Positions 21,618 through 34,210 of a DNA stretch of 64,000 nt are shown one piece after another. Position numbers and translations under genes: made by a program. This DNA comes from Spongospora subterranea (lineage: Eukaryota; Endomyxa; Phytomyxea; Plasmodiophorida; Plasmodiophoridae): contig OUQQ01000014.1 of assembly GCA_900404475.1 (NCBI GenBank), positions 18,756 through 82,755 of the forward strand, read 5' to 3'. The first letter of the stretch is position 1, and every line of letters begins with the position of its first letter. Below the pieces are notes generated by a model that saw nothing but the letters and a program-made list of their open reading frames with translations, made no database searches and was not told where the DNA came from.

Positions 21618-22199
21618 ATGCCTGAAGCGCTGCCGCACCTGGTTCCAAACGGGGACAAACAGGGTCCACATCCTGTGATCAAACCGGTCACGCGCTGGAC
21701 GACGTTGGCGAGTCGATCGTCAACGGAGCTGAACAATAAACTGAACAAGGAGAGGCAATTCCTTGAGAGAAGGACCAAGCCATTACCACCCACATATGGC
21801 GTTCAGTGGTCGGGTGAATTTCGCTGCGAAAACCCGTTGACATTATCAAGTCGCCAGGACCCATCGAAGTGGGTTTGGGGCGATCTGCAGCGAATCCGCC
21901 GGAATAAAGGCTATTACCAATCGGCTGTCATCAAAGAGGCGGATAGGGGCGGATGGCGCCATGAAGCGGTCAAGAGTGTTCAGGAGGACAATCGCCAAAC
22001 GAATATAATGAGGAGATGGAATTCGGCGAATGACCTCGTGAAAAGCTCCAGGAGGTTCGGTCGACGATGCGTCGTGACAAGGGAGAATGCTCAGCAAGAA
22101 GATATGTTTATTCTGATGCAGCACAAGTCGTGGAAACCGAGCCAGAAACCATCACACCTGGATACACGCGTTCCCACGCCGAGATCACATCTCTGGTGA
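21618..22199 (+). CDS. hypothetical basic protein, 193 aa
   Basis: This is a single-exon frame from 'MPEALPHLVPNG' to '...TPRSHLW'. It is basic, with repeated Trp, Arg and Gln and short motifs such as 'KWVWGDLQRIRRNKGYY' and 'MRRWNSANDLVK'. No family is recognised. Its length and composition resemble small structural or flagellar inner-lumen proteins, but that is speculation. No intron is needed. The region 21038-21617 before it has no supported gene. Confidence 0.45.
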   Translation: MPEALPHLVPNGDKQGPHPVIKPVTRWTTLASRSSTELNNKLNKERQFLERRTKPLPPTYGVQWSGEFRCENPLTLSSRQDPSKWVWGDLQRIRRNKGYYQSAVIKEADRGGWRHEAVKSVQEDNRQTNIMRRWNSANDLVKSSRRFGRRCVVTRENAQQEDMFILMQHKSWKPSQKPSHLDTRVPTPRSHLW

Positions 22200-22219
22200 T
22201 ATAGATATAAACGGCGGTC

Positions 22220-22591
22220 TCAGATAAGCGACGGTTGCCAAACCGCTTGCCTTACATGAATCCGATCAAGGTTTAGGCCTTCAGGCAAAATTGTTCTCGT
22301 CATCTCTTTTGGAAACACATTTTTGCATAAAGGGTTAGAGTCGATAAATATAGAGTAGACGGCTTTGGACACGCCGAAAACAGCGGCAGTTGCAATGAAT
22401 CCACCGTCTCGGGATAAATACTGCAAGGCCATGGCAGTCCTCATCCTCATATCGACATAATCATTGCCCGCTGGAATTTTGAGGCCGTTTTCATGGGCGC
22501 ATCGCTCTAAACGCTGCACAATGTGGTTGAAAGTCGAGCGCGACACCCGTAGACTGTTCCAATACCATCCATCGTCGCGGCATGCCTCCAC
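22220..22591 (-). mobile_element. PIF/Harbinger-like transposase N-terminal fragment
   Basis: The frame reads 'LRVSRSTFNHIVQRL', 'AMALQYLSRDGGF' and 'AAVFGVSKAVYSIFID'. This pattern (F..S..TF..l...l, then 'A..L..L..g', then 'fgvs.stv') is the helix-turn-helix region at the front of Harbinger (HARBI1-type) transposases. The DDE catalytic part is absent and no terminal repeats are visible, so this is a truncated remnant, or less likely a domesticated DNA-binding domain. Confidence 0.6.
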
Positions 22592-23065
22592 AGCTTCAGG
22601 ACAGGTGAAATCACGTCCGTCGGTACAATAACCTCAGCTCCCACACGTTGTTGCGAATGGTGAAAATTCTCGTCCGGGGCGCCGCTTGTTGCTACGACCG
22701 TCAGCGGCCGATTGCAGCTACGGTCGCGTTCGGGCAGGTCGGGAAGGCGACGAGGGGATCCACCATCTGAGTCACAGAATTCTTCCCCATCGAGGTTTCG
22801 ACTGGGTATTGCCGGGTTTCGACGCCGTTGCCCATCAAATCGACTGTGGTTTTCAGCAATGAGGTCACGGACTTACTGTGTGAAAACCTCTACGTCCCCA
22901 GTGGGGTGACCCAAAACCAAAACCGAGTTGCGCAAAAATTGGACAACTCCGTACTTCAACCAGTCTCAGCTCCAGTCTCCCACTGTGATTTGGCGTATTG
23001 GCGATATCGCCCGGCTGAATTATCAGATAATATATGGGGATCTGGGAATAGGAACGGTGATAGAG

Positions 23066-24220
23066 ATGAGGGCATATAGGACCCAGATGATGCTCACGTC
23101 GATGCGCGAATCGCAACGCCATCAGTGCGATTGGAACTGTGAATGCCGGTACAGTATGGAATATGGGGACTACGCCCAGCACCTGAACATATTCGAGAGC
23201 AAGCCAGATGATGCCGCCTGGATTTTCATCTCCAGATCTAGGCAGGTCTTCCCATACCCCACCACATATATATATATATTGTTATTTGTCCTGACTTAAT
23301 CCTCAGGTTGGCATATTTCGTATCTGCGCTGCATTAACGCTTCGCTGGTTTCTATCGACAACCGATGTTAATGGCATCTGTGGCACAGGGCAGATGCATA
23401 TCATGTCGACCGAGCAAGCGGCATTGTATCTAGGTCTATCTGAGTTTGGTGATATCTTCCAAACGTTGAATTATTCCACTCAAATGGGCGCAGGTATCCG
23501 GCACCTGGTAGCCGATTATTGGACGTTGGCGCAGGTCGATCTGACAATATACGTGTGTGGTGTCACCTCATTTTAAGTTCTTAGGAGATGGAGGCATCAC
23601 TGCTCATTTAGCACCGCTGTTTGAATCGGTTCTAACCACCGAGGTTGTATCTCGTGCCAAATGTGCTGGTCATGACGAATGAAATGCCTGACTAGGTTTC
23701 AGAGCCGATGGCCAAACGACTGAGGGCTCGAGGATACCCTTGTATTGTGACGCTTGATCCATCATCGCATTTTTCCGGCGATGAGAATCACAGGTTTGAT
23801 TGTGTGTCGCTCTTGAATGTGCTGGACCGGTGAGGAAGCCTGAACGCCACACTTTCGGTTCTAAGCGTGCTTTCCTAGATGCGACCGCCCGAAAGATTTA
23901 CTATCGTCTCTCCGAAATTTGCTCAATGACAACGGGCGCTTACTCTTAGCAGTTGTATTCCCGTTTAGACCGTATTGATGTTTATGGTGCTGATACAATA
24001 CCGGTTCGCTTATTTGGGTTCTGTCCTTAGGGGAATTGAAGTTGGTTCGCAGTGGACCATGCCCAGTCAGACACTTCCAGAATCGGTGCTCAGTGCCAAT
24101 TTCCACATTGCCGCCAACAGTATGGCGGTCGACGTGTTGGAACCATTAGGGTTTCATGTCGAACTGATAACCCGCCTGCCCTGTATCACTGATCGCCATC
24201 GCACTCGGTTCATCAACTGA
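23066..24220 (+). CDS. METTL9: METTL9-like protein histidine methyltransferase
   Basis: Six exons are predicted: 23066-23245, 23307-23534, 23578-23643, 23696-23829, 23879-23971 and 24031-24220 (296 aa; introns 43-61 bp). Joined, they give the METTL9/DREV signatures in order: 'STTDVNGICGTGQMHIMS' (family: S.T.iNGLLGRGSMFVFS), the SAM loop 'LGDGGITAHL', 'TTEVSEPMAKRL', 'LNVLDRCDRP', 'GRLLLAVVFPFRP' and 'VLEPLGFHVE...TRLP'. METTL9 installs 1-methylhistidine in HxH motifs. Oddities: the SAM loop is LGDGG rather than DLGAGDG; the C terminus ends shortly after 'TRLP', losing the usual YYVLDD strand; and intron 23535-23577 has an unusual GTCGAT donor. The Harbinger fragment lies upstream on the other strand. 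Confidence 0.85.
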
Positions 24221-24565
24221 CGACCGATCTGCGCTCAGATATGTCGTTTAGCGTGGGATTAAGTCAAGACTACGCCTTGCTGGACAACTGCATTTTCGTG
24301 TGCAGACGTCAATCAGGAAATAACCACCCCGATTCGTCGGCTGAAAGCCAACCGTGATCTTCGCTGTTTGCTGTATCAGTTCACAACCTGTATATTTTAT
24401 CGAGATGACCGATTGAATCAGCATCGAATAAATCAACCTCTTTTCCATTCTGTTCACGCCACGTATTCCGTTGCTTCTCGATCGTGAGAACCGTACCGTT
24501 TGCAATAAAAATTGAGGTGGGGAGTGGGCTACCCTTTTCAGGGCCAAACGGTTGTTCATCTGGAG

Positions 24566-26538
24566 ATGCGATGTGCTCTGTGCGAATCGAAACACGATCT
24601 GCACCGGCTGATGCCACCTGGCCGATGTGATGATTGCACGATGGCAACTCCGTTCTCGGACCAGCTGTGTCTGGACTGCTCAACCAAGACCACCCGCTGC
24701 CAAACGTGCAAATCGTCGAAAGTCGAACACGGCGACGCTTCTGATCTGTCGCAACAACCCGATATCTCAAGCGACATTCCTCGGCAGTCCCCAACGTCGA
24801 TGTTGAAGATGGACCTGCTTCGAGCCGTGTTCATCCGTTATACAAACCCGGACTCGAATTGCATCAGCCAGACTCAATTCCGGAAGCTGGTGTCGCAATT
24901 ACCCCTGTCAAATCGCACCGCTGCCATTGTGAAAGCGGATTTAGCCTTTCTTCAGGTACGTGCCGGAAGACACTCTGGATATCTGTCAAATTCCCATTCA
25001 GAGTGTTGTCAGGTCGCCACCGTCCGAGGGAGAAATCTGCAATTCCTCGAGTTTGTCAACGCGATCGGGCGATTTTCCAAGTCGATCTATCGGGCGTCGC
25101 TGGCTCACAGTTTGGATAGTATCTGTAATAATTGCCTGTCGTCAATGTTATTGACCGGGGCCAACACGATGGAGTCGCCGCCTGGGGGACACGCCGCTGT
25201 TGCCGACCTGTTGGCGCAAAATCGCCAGGTTCTGAAATGCGTTTACGTTGACGCATGCGGGAGCAGCTTGCGATTGACCTTGGATGGGTTTATGAGTTTC
25301 TGTCGCTCAACTGGAATCTTACCTGAGGTCGCCACCGTCGCCGAGCTAAAGCACGTCTTTCTGGGTTGTCGCGGATCTGAAGACACGTCCGCTAAGTTCG
25401 CCGAGTTCTGTTCCATGCTGGCCGGCGTCGCCGGCGGGGTTCGGTTCAACTTACAGGTGCTCCTGCTCAGGATCACTGAACACCTCCCTGGAACCACGAG
25501 ACGTTTGGTCGCCATTCGCGACAGTAGCGAGAGCCAACTACCGACGACCGTCACCTGGACACGATCGTACAGGACCATCGTCGAGAACGTTTTCGATTTC
25601 TATTGCCGACGCGACGACTCCGGTGGCCATGAAAAATTCACAATATCCTCCTCGACCCTGTTGCGGTTCGTCAGCGATTATAATCAAACGGCGCCGGCCA
25701 AGCTGCAGATACGCAAGAGCCACGCCGTCGTCGCTCTGGCCCGGTTCAAACGCGAGTGCCGCGTCGTCTCCGTGTCCCTGGACCTATTCGCGTTGTTCCT
25801 GGAATGGCACGCCTCGTGCATTAGCCAGACCGATGGCGCAACGATTACTGAGTCGCTGGGGCTGATCACCGCCGTCATCCAAACCGTTTATCTGAACAAC
25901 GCCGATCATCCGGCACGATTACGGCCATCGCTGAACCCGCTTCACGACCCCACCGTCTGCTCCATTCTGCTCGAGCACGAGCCCAGGATCCGCCTGCTCT
26001 ATGGCGAATTTGCCACCGTCCCTGGCCAAGGATATTCCGGCCTGAGACTTGGCCAATGCGACCTGGACAAGATGTGTGTGTCGACCGCCATCGTTCCGAA
26101 CCTTCTTACCGCCCGAAAGGTTTGTCGTTAAAGCGCGCGATTGTCCTTGATTTCCGTTTGATTGAGCTCTTCACCAAGGTCGTATGGATTTCCCATCATA
26201 TTCGAGCAGCGCGAACCAGAAGTTCTGAAGGGCCGTTGGATATGGACGAGTTCCTGGAGGCGATCGCTCGAATGGCAATGGAAGCGTTCTCCGAAGGGAT
26301 CGTACTTGGACGGCGATGTGAGCAGCAATCCATATCGGATCGCCTGCTCCTGTTCCTCCTGTTTCTCGACACTCACCGAGAAGGATCGTTGTTATCACGT
26401 GGTTCAGCGACGACGTTGCACATCCCAATCGAGGAGCAAAACGGGGCCGTGGCCAGGAAACTCCAACTGGAACGGGAAATCTATCGCCAACTGGAGAGCG
26501 AGACCTGTATTCTGAAACATCGTGAAGAGATACGATGA
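24566..26538 (+). CDS. Cys-rich zinc-finger / EF-hand-like protein, 622 aa
   Basis: Exons 24566-24955, 25013-26119 and 26167-26538 are predicted. The N terminus has a metal-binding pattern ('CALCESKHDLH', 'CDDC', 'CLDC', 'CQTCK'). The body is a series of helical segments resembling degenerate EF-hand pairs, for example 'LRAVFIRYTNPDSNCISQTQ' and near the end 'GPLDMDEFLEAIARMAMEAF'. It ends in a basic coiled segment ('LQLEREIYRQLE'). Intron 24956-25012 has a GTACGT donor, is 57 bp long and stop-free, so read-through would only add 19 residues. I do not recognise a named family; proteins with this mix are common in flagellated protists. The function is unknown. Confidence 0.6.
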
Positions 26539-26873
26539 AGAGGAACGCCCATAGAAAATCAAATAAAACTGTTTTCTCGCCATGTTTTTATCGACGACGT
26601 TAACAGATAATGCAAATTCAGTAAAGGAGGAAAAGTGATTGACCAAAGATTGTTCATGTGCACGCTCAAAAAACACAAGCACTGTTATATTCATTCACGA
26701 TGATCAGCGTTCTGATGACACATCGATCGCCAAAGAGATGGCGAAAAGCGCGAAACGTGAAAATACTGCGCATTTCCTGACTGCGCAGAAACCGATCAGA
26801 CTTGTGGTGAAGGCTGCGTCGCCGCCCTGAAAGTCTGAAAACGACGTCATTTTACTGGGAAATTTGCCCATTG
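26539..26873. other. intergenic region
   Basis: This 335 bp stretch runs between two plus-strand genes. The short frame at 26639-26830 has no domain and I do not support it. It should contain the DDX51 promoter. Confidence 0.4.
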
Positions 26874-29347
26874 ATGATCGAACCCGCTATTACTGCTGGG
26901 AAGTGTCAGGTCCTGATCAGAAGGAAATTGGCCGATATTCATGCGGCGAAATCAGGGCTTGGTGCGGCAGTGAAAGATGATCGCTCTTCACAGGCCGGGG
27001 ATGGCCATCTCAAAGCGAAAACGGGAACGAAAGTCGTGAAGAAGAAATCGGCGGATAAGGATGCCGATTCATCCAAGAACAAGGAAAGGAAGAAGGTCGA
27101 GGAGGATATTGGCGTAGATCGGAAAGGGGACGTCGAACGCAAAAAAAGGAAACGTCAAAAACCTGACGATTCCGTCGCCGATCCCGACCCTGAACTAACG
27201 CCATCTGAACCGAAGAAACGAACGAAACAAGTGACATTGCTAGCTTCTGCGGCCCTTCCAGAAACTTCCTCAGATGGCAAACGCCGCAAGCATAAGAAAA
27301 CGGGGAACGGATCTGACGAACCAGTTTCCAAAGTGGCGCCGCCTGCACCGAAGAAATTGACACAGGCCAAACCATCACCATCTACTGCCGTTAACGAAAC
27401 CCGAGCAGAGGGCAAAATGAGGAAACAGTCAACTGAAAATCCTCGTCCCAATTCGTCAAAATCAGCAGAAAAGAAGCGGGTAAAACAGGCCAAGTCGTTA
27501 GTCGCTCAGCAATCGCTGAGTGAATTTGGAGTGGACCACAGCGTGACCAAGACACAATCAGGCACATCATCAGCGACGCAGATAGAGGAGAACCTTGTCG
27601 AATCTGCTGAGGAAATCCTTCTGGGAGAAGAGGCGACACCCGTTGAACCAGAAGTTACCGTTCCAGATGTAAAGGAGGAGATGGTGCCTTCCTGGAAGGA
27701 CAATCAACGTGTCGTTATCATCCCCGATCACGCTTCGGAGGGCGACAACTTAGGCCTGGATCCGCGTCTGATGACCACCCTATCGGAACAGTTTCAGATC
27801 TCTGCTCTGTTCCCGATGCAGTCATTCCTCATCCCTCGCATCATGGTCAATTATCGCCTGGGCATCGATTGCTGCGTTAGCAGCCCTACTGGCTCAGGAA
27901 AATCACTCTGTTTCGCTCTTCCTATAATCAACAATCTTCGACATCGGATTGTTCGGCGCCTTCGTGCCCTGGTAAGAAACGGCAAAGTCGCCAATAGACA
28001 TTATATGCTGATCGCGCTTTCAGATTGTCGTTCCAACACGGGATCTCGCTGTTCAGCTTCACAATGTATTTTCTGTAATCTGTAATGGAATCGGCCTGAA
28101 AGTTGGCGTCGTAATCGGGCAACGGTCGTTTGATTTTGAGCAGAGCGAGCTCATAACGGAATGTTCGGGAACTTACAGTTCCGCAATCGACATTCTTATT
28201 GCCACTCCTGGTAAAAGCGATTCTGGTGTGTGTCTGATTCCTGTGTTTTGACTCGTCGCTCATCTAGGTCGTTTGAGCGACCATCTGCAATTCACTCCGG
28301 GCTTCACATTGGAGCACATTCAGCATCTGGTGATCGATGAGGCCGATCGTTTGCTGGGGCAGTATTACCACGCCTGGGAATCATCGATTGAGAAAGCGCG
28401 AATCCAGTCGAAATCCACGATGCAGACCCTCTTGTTCTCGGCAACCATGTCGCTAGACCCACTGTCGTTGTCGAAATTGCGTTTGAGGGCGCCCGTCTTC
28501 TATTCGCATACTCCTACAAACGAGTTCACGTGTGCTGCGTCTCTGACGCAAGACATGCTCGTTTGCCCAGACGCAACGCAGAAGATTGTGGCGTTGATAT
28601 GGCTACTTCAACAGCGCAACGGAAAAACGATCGTATTCACCAATTCTGTGGAGTCAGCACACAATCTCAAACGACTCCTTGAACTTGACCAACGATTCGC
28701 GGTTGACGAATTTCACAGTAAATGGGCCTAGCCTGCGAATTCCGGACCAAACTGATGATGTTGCGTAGGTGGTTTAAGGCAAAAACAGCGATTGCAGATA
28801 CTGGAATCGTTCAAGACTTCACATCGATTGTTAATCTGCTCTGACGCCATGGCCAGAGGTATCGATATCCCTGGCATCGAAACCGTCGTCAATTACGATT
28901 GTCCAAAGTCGGATTTCGTTATACGTATTAAATTTACTTTGTTGCTCATGCCCGTTTCGCAGTTTTCTTAAAACATACCTTCATCGTGTTGGGCGGACAG
29001 CTCGAGCTAATAAGGCAGGGAGAGCGGTCACCTTTGTTTTACCAGGAGAGGTAGCGACGTTATTAATCGGTTAACTATCATTTCTGATTTCCATGCTCAA
29101 TTGCTAGGTAAACAATTTCAAACGCATTTTACGACACGCGAAAAATAATGAAGTTAAAAAAATATCGATTGACAAGATGGAATCAAACAGCATCAAGTCA
29201 ACGCTGGATCATGTGCTTGAAGTATTGCAATTGGTATTGGAAGCTGAAGATAGCAATGCATTACATCGGTTGAAGTCATTACGAAGGGGAAATATTGAAA
29301 CCTTATGCGATATCAAAGTCAGGATGGAGCTATTGTTACGCAAATAA
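26874..29347 (+). CDS. DDX51: DEAD-box RNA helicase DDX51/Dbp6
   Basis: Six exons: 26874-27971, 28024-28210, 28268-28717, 28769-28907, 28963-29050 and 29108-29347 (733 aa). About 270 N-terminal residues are Lys/Ser-rich and charged. The core then shows the Q-like 'LFPMQSFLIPRI', Walker A 'SPTGSGKS', 'PTRDLA', 'IATPG', 'DEAD', 'SAT', 'IVFTNSVES', 'ICSDAMARGIDIPG', 'VNYDCPNF' and 'HRVGRTARA'. 'RIVRRLRALV' and the VNYDxP-F-KTYxHR block separate DDX51/Dbp6 from other DEAD boxes. The enzyme acts in 60S ribosomal subunit maturation in the nucleolus. Several motifs exist only after splicing, so the unspliced frame looks broken. The last exon adds a basic helical tail. Confidence 0.93.
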
Positions 29348-29398
29348 ACAATAAATGAGTTGTGCAGTTCTATTGCGCTACTTTGGGGCTTTGGCGAA

Positions 29399-32300
29399 CT
29401 ATGCAAACTGTATTTCTGAGTCTACGTTAATGGTGATCCCAGGTTTTCGTATAATCAAACAATCCGGATTAAACGTTTGCTTGAACTCAAGCGCTTTCGA
29501 TTCACCTTTCGCGAATCTTGTCACTGATTTGACCTTGGTTGAAAGACCCAGAATTTTAACCCGCTCTATCTTTCTGATTGAGTGATAATTACTATTGGAT
29601 ATTCCTCTTATGACGTTGTTCTCAAACTTCAAATGATGAATGGTATGATTCCCTAAATAGCATTAAATAATAAAAACATTAATTACAAGCATCAGAGACC
29701 GACCTTTCATATAATCGTATGAAACACCATCATCCAAATAAACCATCCCTTCTGCTCTGTGGCTCGAATCTAGCGCCACAACCACAGTAAAAGGATCCTT
29801 GGATTGACACTGCGAAGATCGCCTCGCCCGATCTAACTGATAGACGATGGTACCACTTCTTTGAAACACAGGAATCTAATTTAAAGTAAACAGTGAGACG
29901 GTCGAATAGTGACATGACAAGATCATTCAAAACGAAGCATGAAAAAACTTGTTTTTCCTCAATAGGGTCACCTTCGAACGAGGAGCTGGAACAGAAACAG
30001 TTTGCCCCCCTGCGATGGCGACGGTTGACTCAATGTCATACCATGTCGTGCCCGACCCTCCGGGAAAGGTGACCAAAACGGAGACTGCACCTTCGTCAGT
30101 CACGGGACGAACAAGAAAGGCATGACCGTGCATGAAATGATCGGACACATTGAAAAGTCTGAACCCAAATCTCAACAATTTTCTTTGAACACCACAAATC
30201 GAATACTTTTCTTCATTATGAAACTCAATCCAGAGCGGGCGCATCACAGGCATTCCGGTCATGCTGCTGTTGTAAAAGAGAGTATATGTGTAATCAAGGT
30301 ACTTATATCTAATCAAGATGGTCGACGAAAAACGAAATTAAATTTACAGTTCAAATACCTTGTCTGAAGCGATTTGCGTACATGTTCAAGTGTTTCGGGA
30401 CCGTGTAACCAAGGCTCGCGCCGAGGATTGTCGGTATGGGAATGACCGCGAAAGAAAGGCTGCCAAGCACCCATCTGCATCCATCGGCCGAACATTTCTG
30501 GGGTCGGATGCTGTGTTTGTTAAAGTTGAATTGATAAAATGCCAGATTGCAATAATGAAACGTACATCGAAAAAGCCGCCGACATCTGCCCCTACATTTG
30601 GGAGACCCGCCATGCCCAGATGCAGGAGCATCGGAATGGAGAGTTTCATTTGCGACCATGTTGCCATGTTATCCCCAGTCCAGACGGTTCCATACCGCTA
30701 AAAAAAATTGCATCAGAATTATTCGAGTTTCGCTTTTGAAACAGTTGGAAACTTCTTACCTGTGATCCAGCAAAAAACGATCTGGATAATACGAAGGGAC
30801 GCTCGGGTCGCGATGTGCGATTCTCTAGACCTTTAAACGTTGCCATTGCATTATAAAACCCATATTGATTATGGACATCACGGTGTTCAACATTTCCAGA
30901 GTGAAGGCAGTCCTGAATAACATTGAGCGATTTTTCTACAAGAGCCACGCAAACAACAAAACCTTCGGCATTGTACCCTCTGGGCCACTAAAGACCGAAG
31001 GCTCGTTCATGTCGTTCCAAATAAATAAAGAATCTGTAGAACCTTGATATTTGGAAAACCCGATATTGTCAATCCACGCATTTTGAGCCTGTGAAAATCT
31101 TCAATGATCACAGCACTCACAAAGCAACCAATTTTGAGAATTACCTCCAACCCTAAAAAATCAAACCATGAACTATCTCCAGACCAGCACCAACCGATAA
31201 AGGGCTGGTCTTTTGGTGTCATTACGTAATGCCGCTTTGCTTCTGCTTCCCGATGAACCTTCATGACTATCAACTAGAATCAAAATGACCTGGAAGTTCA
31301 TAGCTTACAGAGTATTGGATATCACGTTTTATATGCGGATCGACAATAGTCACCATTCGTCGAGTCCTGCTGAATAAATCGTTTTGCATTTCAACAGGAC
31401 TGGGAAACTTGACCGAATCCCAAGTGAAGTACCTAAGAGGCAATTAGTCAAAAAACAAATAAAATGTTTTGCCGAACAACTGACTTCTTGTTATCAGTAT
31501 GTTCGATATCCAACCAGAGAACATCATAGGGCAATTCGTTTTCGTCGAATTTCGCATCAACATCATAAACGTCGGCCTCATCATTGTAATTCCATCGGCA
31601 TTGATGATATCCAAGAGAGAATCTGAATACATCAAATCATTGACTAAAAAGTAATGAGGCCAAGCTGTTACTTTGGCGGAAACGCAGCTTTCCCCGTCAA
31701 ATCAGAGTAGGCTTTGAAGATAGGACTGGGTCCAGAGGAAGATACAAAAAAAAACGCATCAATCACACCAGTCTCAGAGATTATTCTGCACTGAAAACGA
31801 AGTCAATGCATGATTGCTAAAAGAAGCTAGATAACTAGCACATTTTTCCCTTGGTCTGACGACGAAATATCCACCAATGTTTCAGCAGCGTTATTCCAGT
31901 ATACGGCTTCGGTTCCAGCTGCAAACAATCAACCATTATTCACTGAAATCAACAAGTTAACGATGATTACTGGTCGAATGAGTCATCCCGAACGGGATCG
32001 AACCATATAGGCCAAGAGGGTCATCGTCAAGATGTTTATACACGTCCAGATTGAACAATCGATACGGTTCTGAATATCTATACGGGACCATCAACGAGTA
32101 TTTCAGGATTCAAATAAAAACATACTTTGCATCATGCCCCCGAGAGTTAGGAAGGGAAAATTCTGTGGCATGCTCCGGAAACCCATAAATATGAGATGCA
32201 AACGGAAATTGAACGTCTAAGGAGACCGCTGCAGGGCCTTTCGGAACCGTATCTTCATGTCCTCCGAACGACTCAGACCATTTGCTCGGGGAATCATTGT

Positions 32301-33117
32301 TATCGTCAGGTGTGGAGTTTGCTGTATATATTGGCATCAGATAAAACAAGACGCCAATAAACGGTTGGCTCACCTTCCGATACATCTCGACGACGGTACA
32401 GCTCAAACCGTAACAAATCCTGCGCGTTTACTTCAATACGAACGGCACCATCAAGCTGAACCTATCAGTTTCCAGCAATAAATCGCGGATCAGTAAAGGG
32501 ATTGACTATGGAACCTGAACACGGAAAGGAGAGAACTTGACGAAGACCGTAAGATGTTCATCGACCTCCAATACAATGCGAGTACTTCCCGTTAGCGCCC
32601 GCTTCAGTGAAGTTGGCTGAAGTGCTGAATTGTCCAAAGCATCAATAAAGATTGCAACATGTCACGGCAAACCAACGTCACCTGACTCTTGTAGAACATC
32701 CCGAACTCGATATCTCTCATGTATTCGAGTATTCTCAAATTCATCTATTTGAACTCTGACCACGTTGTTTACCAACGTCTAAAGTGTAAAAAAATAATTG
32801 AAGTCAGTTTGTACATTGAAGGGAAGGCTTCGAACAGCCAAACGTTTTACCTGAACGGATAACAACACTGTTTGCTGATCTTTTACAAGACTGGCAGTGG
32901 CTAAGCCTAAAGTGGAATTGATTTTGATGGTTGTTGGATCTATGTGCCATTGTTCGGGTTCCGAATCGCGCAGACGCCGACAAAATCCGTTTTGCGCGCA
33001 AGTCTTGAACTTGTTTTTATCAACGGCGCACGCAATGGGGATTACCGCCAACCCCAGGCATAAAACCGTTAGCATGATTCTATTTGGATTAACCACCGTA
33101 TCGACGAGCATCTTCAT
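29399..33117 (-). CDS. GANAB: glucosidase II alpha subunit (GH31)
   Basis: Nineteen exons: 29399..29652, 29704..29875, 29972..30158, 30207..30308, 30359..30510, 30566..30697, 30760..30912, 30963..31088, 31145..31258, 31309..31432, 31485..31622, 31672..31790, 31842..31918, 31971..32077, 32126..32321, 32374..32461, 32515..32624, 32682..32778, 32851..33117 (904 aa). A signal peptide ('[16 protein letters not shown]') is followed by '[13 protein letters not shown]', typical of the family. GH31 motifs: '[11 protein letters not shown]', '[12 protein letters not shown]', 'DPHIK', nucleophile Asp in '[10 protein letters not shown]', '[10 protein letters not shown]', acid/base Asp in 'TGDN', 'GADVGGFF', '[16 protein letters not shown]', 'GTTWYDI' and 'LDDG'. 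It removes the inner glucoses from N-glycans in the ER. Start 33117 or, equally, 33075. The 31259-31308 acceptor is uncertain; an earlier one would add five residues. Confidence 0.95.
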
Positions 33118-33190
33118 CGACAATGACTCAAATGAGTAAATCAAAAATATGACTGAGCTCAATGTTGTACTTAATATGTCCGCAAGTGAG

Positions 33191-33440
33191 TCTGGACTCT
33201 GGCGTGGCCTTGTGTACAGCAATCAAACGCTGTTATTGTTATGAAGTGTACAGTGTACGTCATTTTAGCGAATACGCTCCGACTGGATACCGTGAAGTGA
33301 TACATTTAAGTGTATGCGTGTTGTACTTATTAGGTACCTATGTCCGTCTGGACTCTGACGTGGCCGTGTGTACAGCAATCAAACGCTGTTATTGTTACGA
33401 AGTGTACAGTGTACGATGTGATACACTTAAGTGTATGCGA
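33191..33440. repeat. imperfect direct repeat, two copies
   Basis: A 69 bp block at 33191-33259 recurs at 33347-33415; both contain 'acagcaatcaaacgctgtta' and 'gaagtgtacagtgtacg'. Each is followed by a second shared block (33296-33319 and 33418-33439, 'gtgatacayttaagtgtatg'), closer in the second copy. No coding frame explains it; it looks like a duplicated non-coding segment or a mobile-element edge. Confidence 0.85.
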
Positions 33441-34201
33441 GGGTACATGACAGGCTGAGACCCTCTGAGACCCCAATTTAGCGTCAAATCCCATGTCGAT
33501 TACCCTACCGCTAATCATGGCGGAAATGTGCCAAGTACAACATAATCAATCACAAAGCGGTCAAGCGTTAATCTGGCGCGTCGATTTTCGATGGAATGGT
33601 TCATTCAAATCAGGAGTGATGTTGTCCTGGCCCACTGAGCGTTGAAGGATCAGATGACGTTTGTTGAATCGGTCTGAGAATAATCTCCAGAAAGTCTCTC
33701 TACGTACGAGGTCTACAGGATCTGCCAGGTGTTTTGAAAGTCATCCTGATGGCAGGCGGGGAACGACCTGAATGGGCTCATCGTGCAACAATTCATAGCT
33801 TGGTGCATGCAAGGCTACAGAAACAAACGACTTCTGCCAAACGAGACCTTTGAAAATCGCGCTGACCGCTGAAAAATATGTCAGCCAATCTTCAAACTAG
33901 GTTCACGCGCCGAAACGGGATCATCTCCACCAATTACGCTGTGCCTGAATTTGATCTAACAGCTCAGAGCGACTTTAGTCTTTTCTCCACATCAAATCCT
34001 TGGCAAATATGCAATAACGTTCAACAATCAATATACAACAATATCAAAAAGCGATGTGGGTTTGTGCTCCAGATAGGAATCCGTGATTTCGCTTCTTTAT
34101 CGCCACAACCTGGGCTACTTTTTTTTTCAGCCGGCACATCTTCGGAATTTTGTGCCAAGATTAGGTAATGTGTCCCGCCGTCCATGACCCCAACGAAATG
34201 G
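33441..34201. other. gene-poor spacer
   Basis: The only frame of note (33878-34168, plus) has no recognisable domain. I see no supported gene between the direct repeats and the tRNA terminator. Confidence 0.4.
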
Positions 34202-34206
34202 AAAAA
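34202..34206 (-). terminator. RNA polymerase III terminator for tRNA-His
   Basis: On the minus strand a T5 run starts four bases after the tRNA 3' end, the usual Pol III stop signal. Confidence 0.8.
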
Positions 34207-34210
34207 CAGA

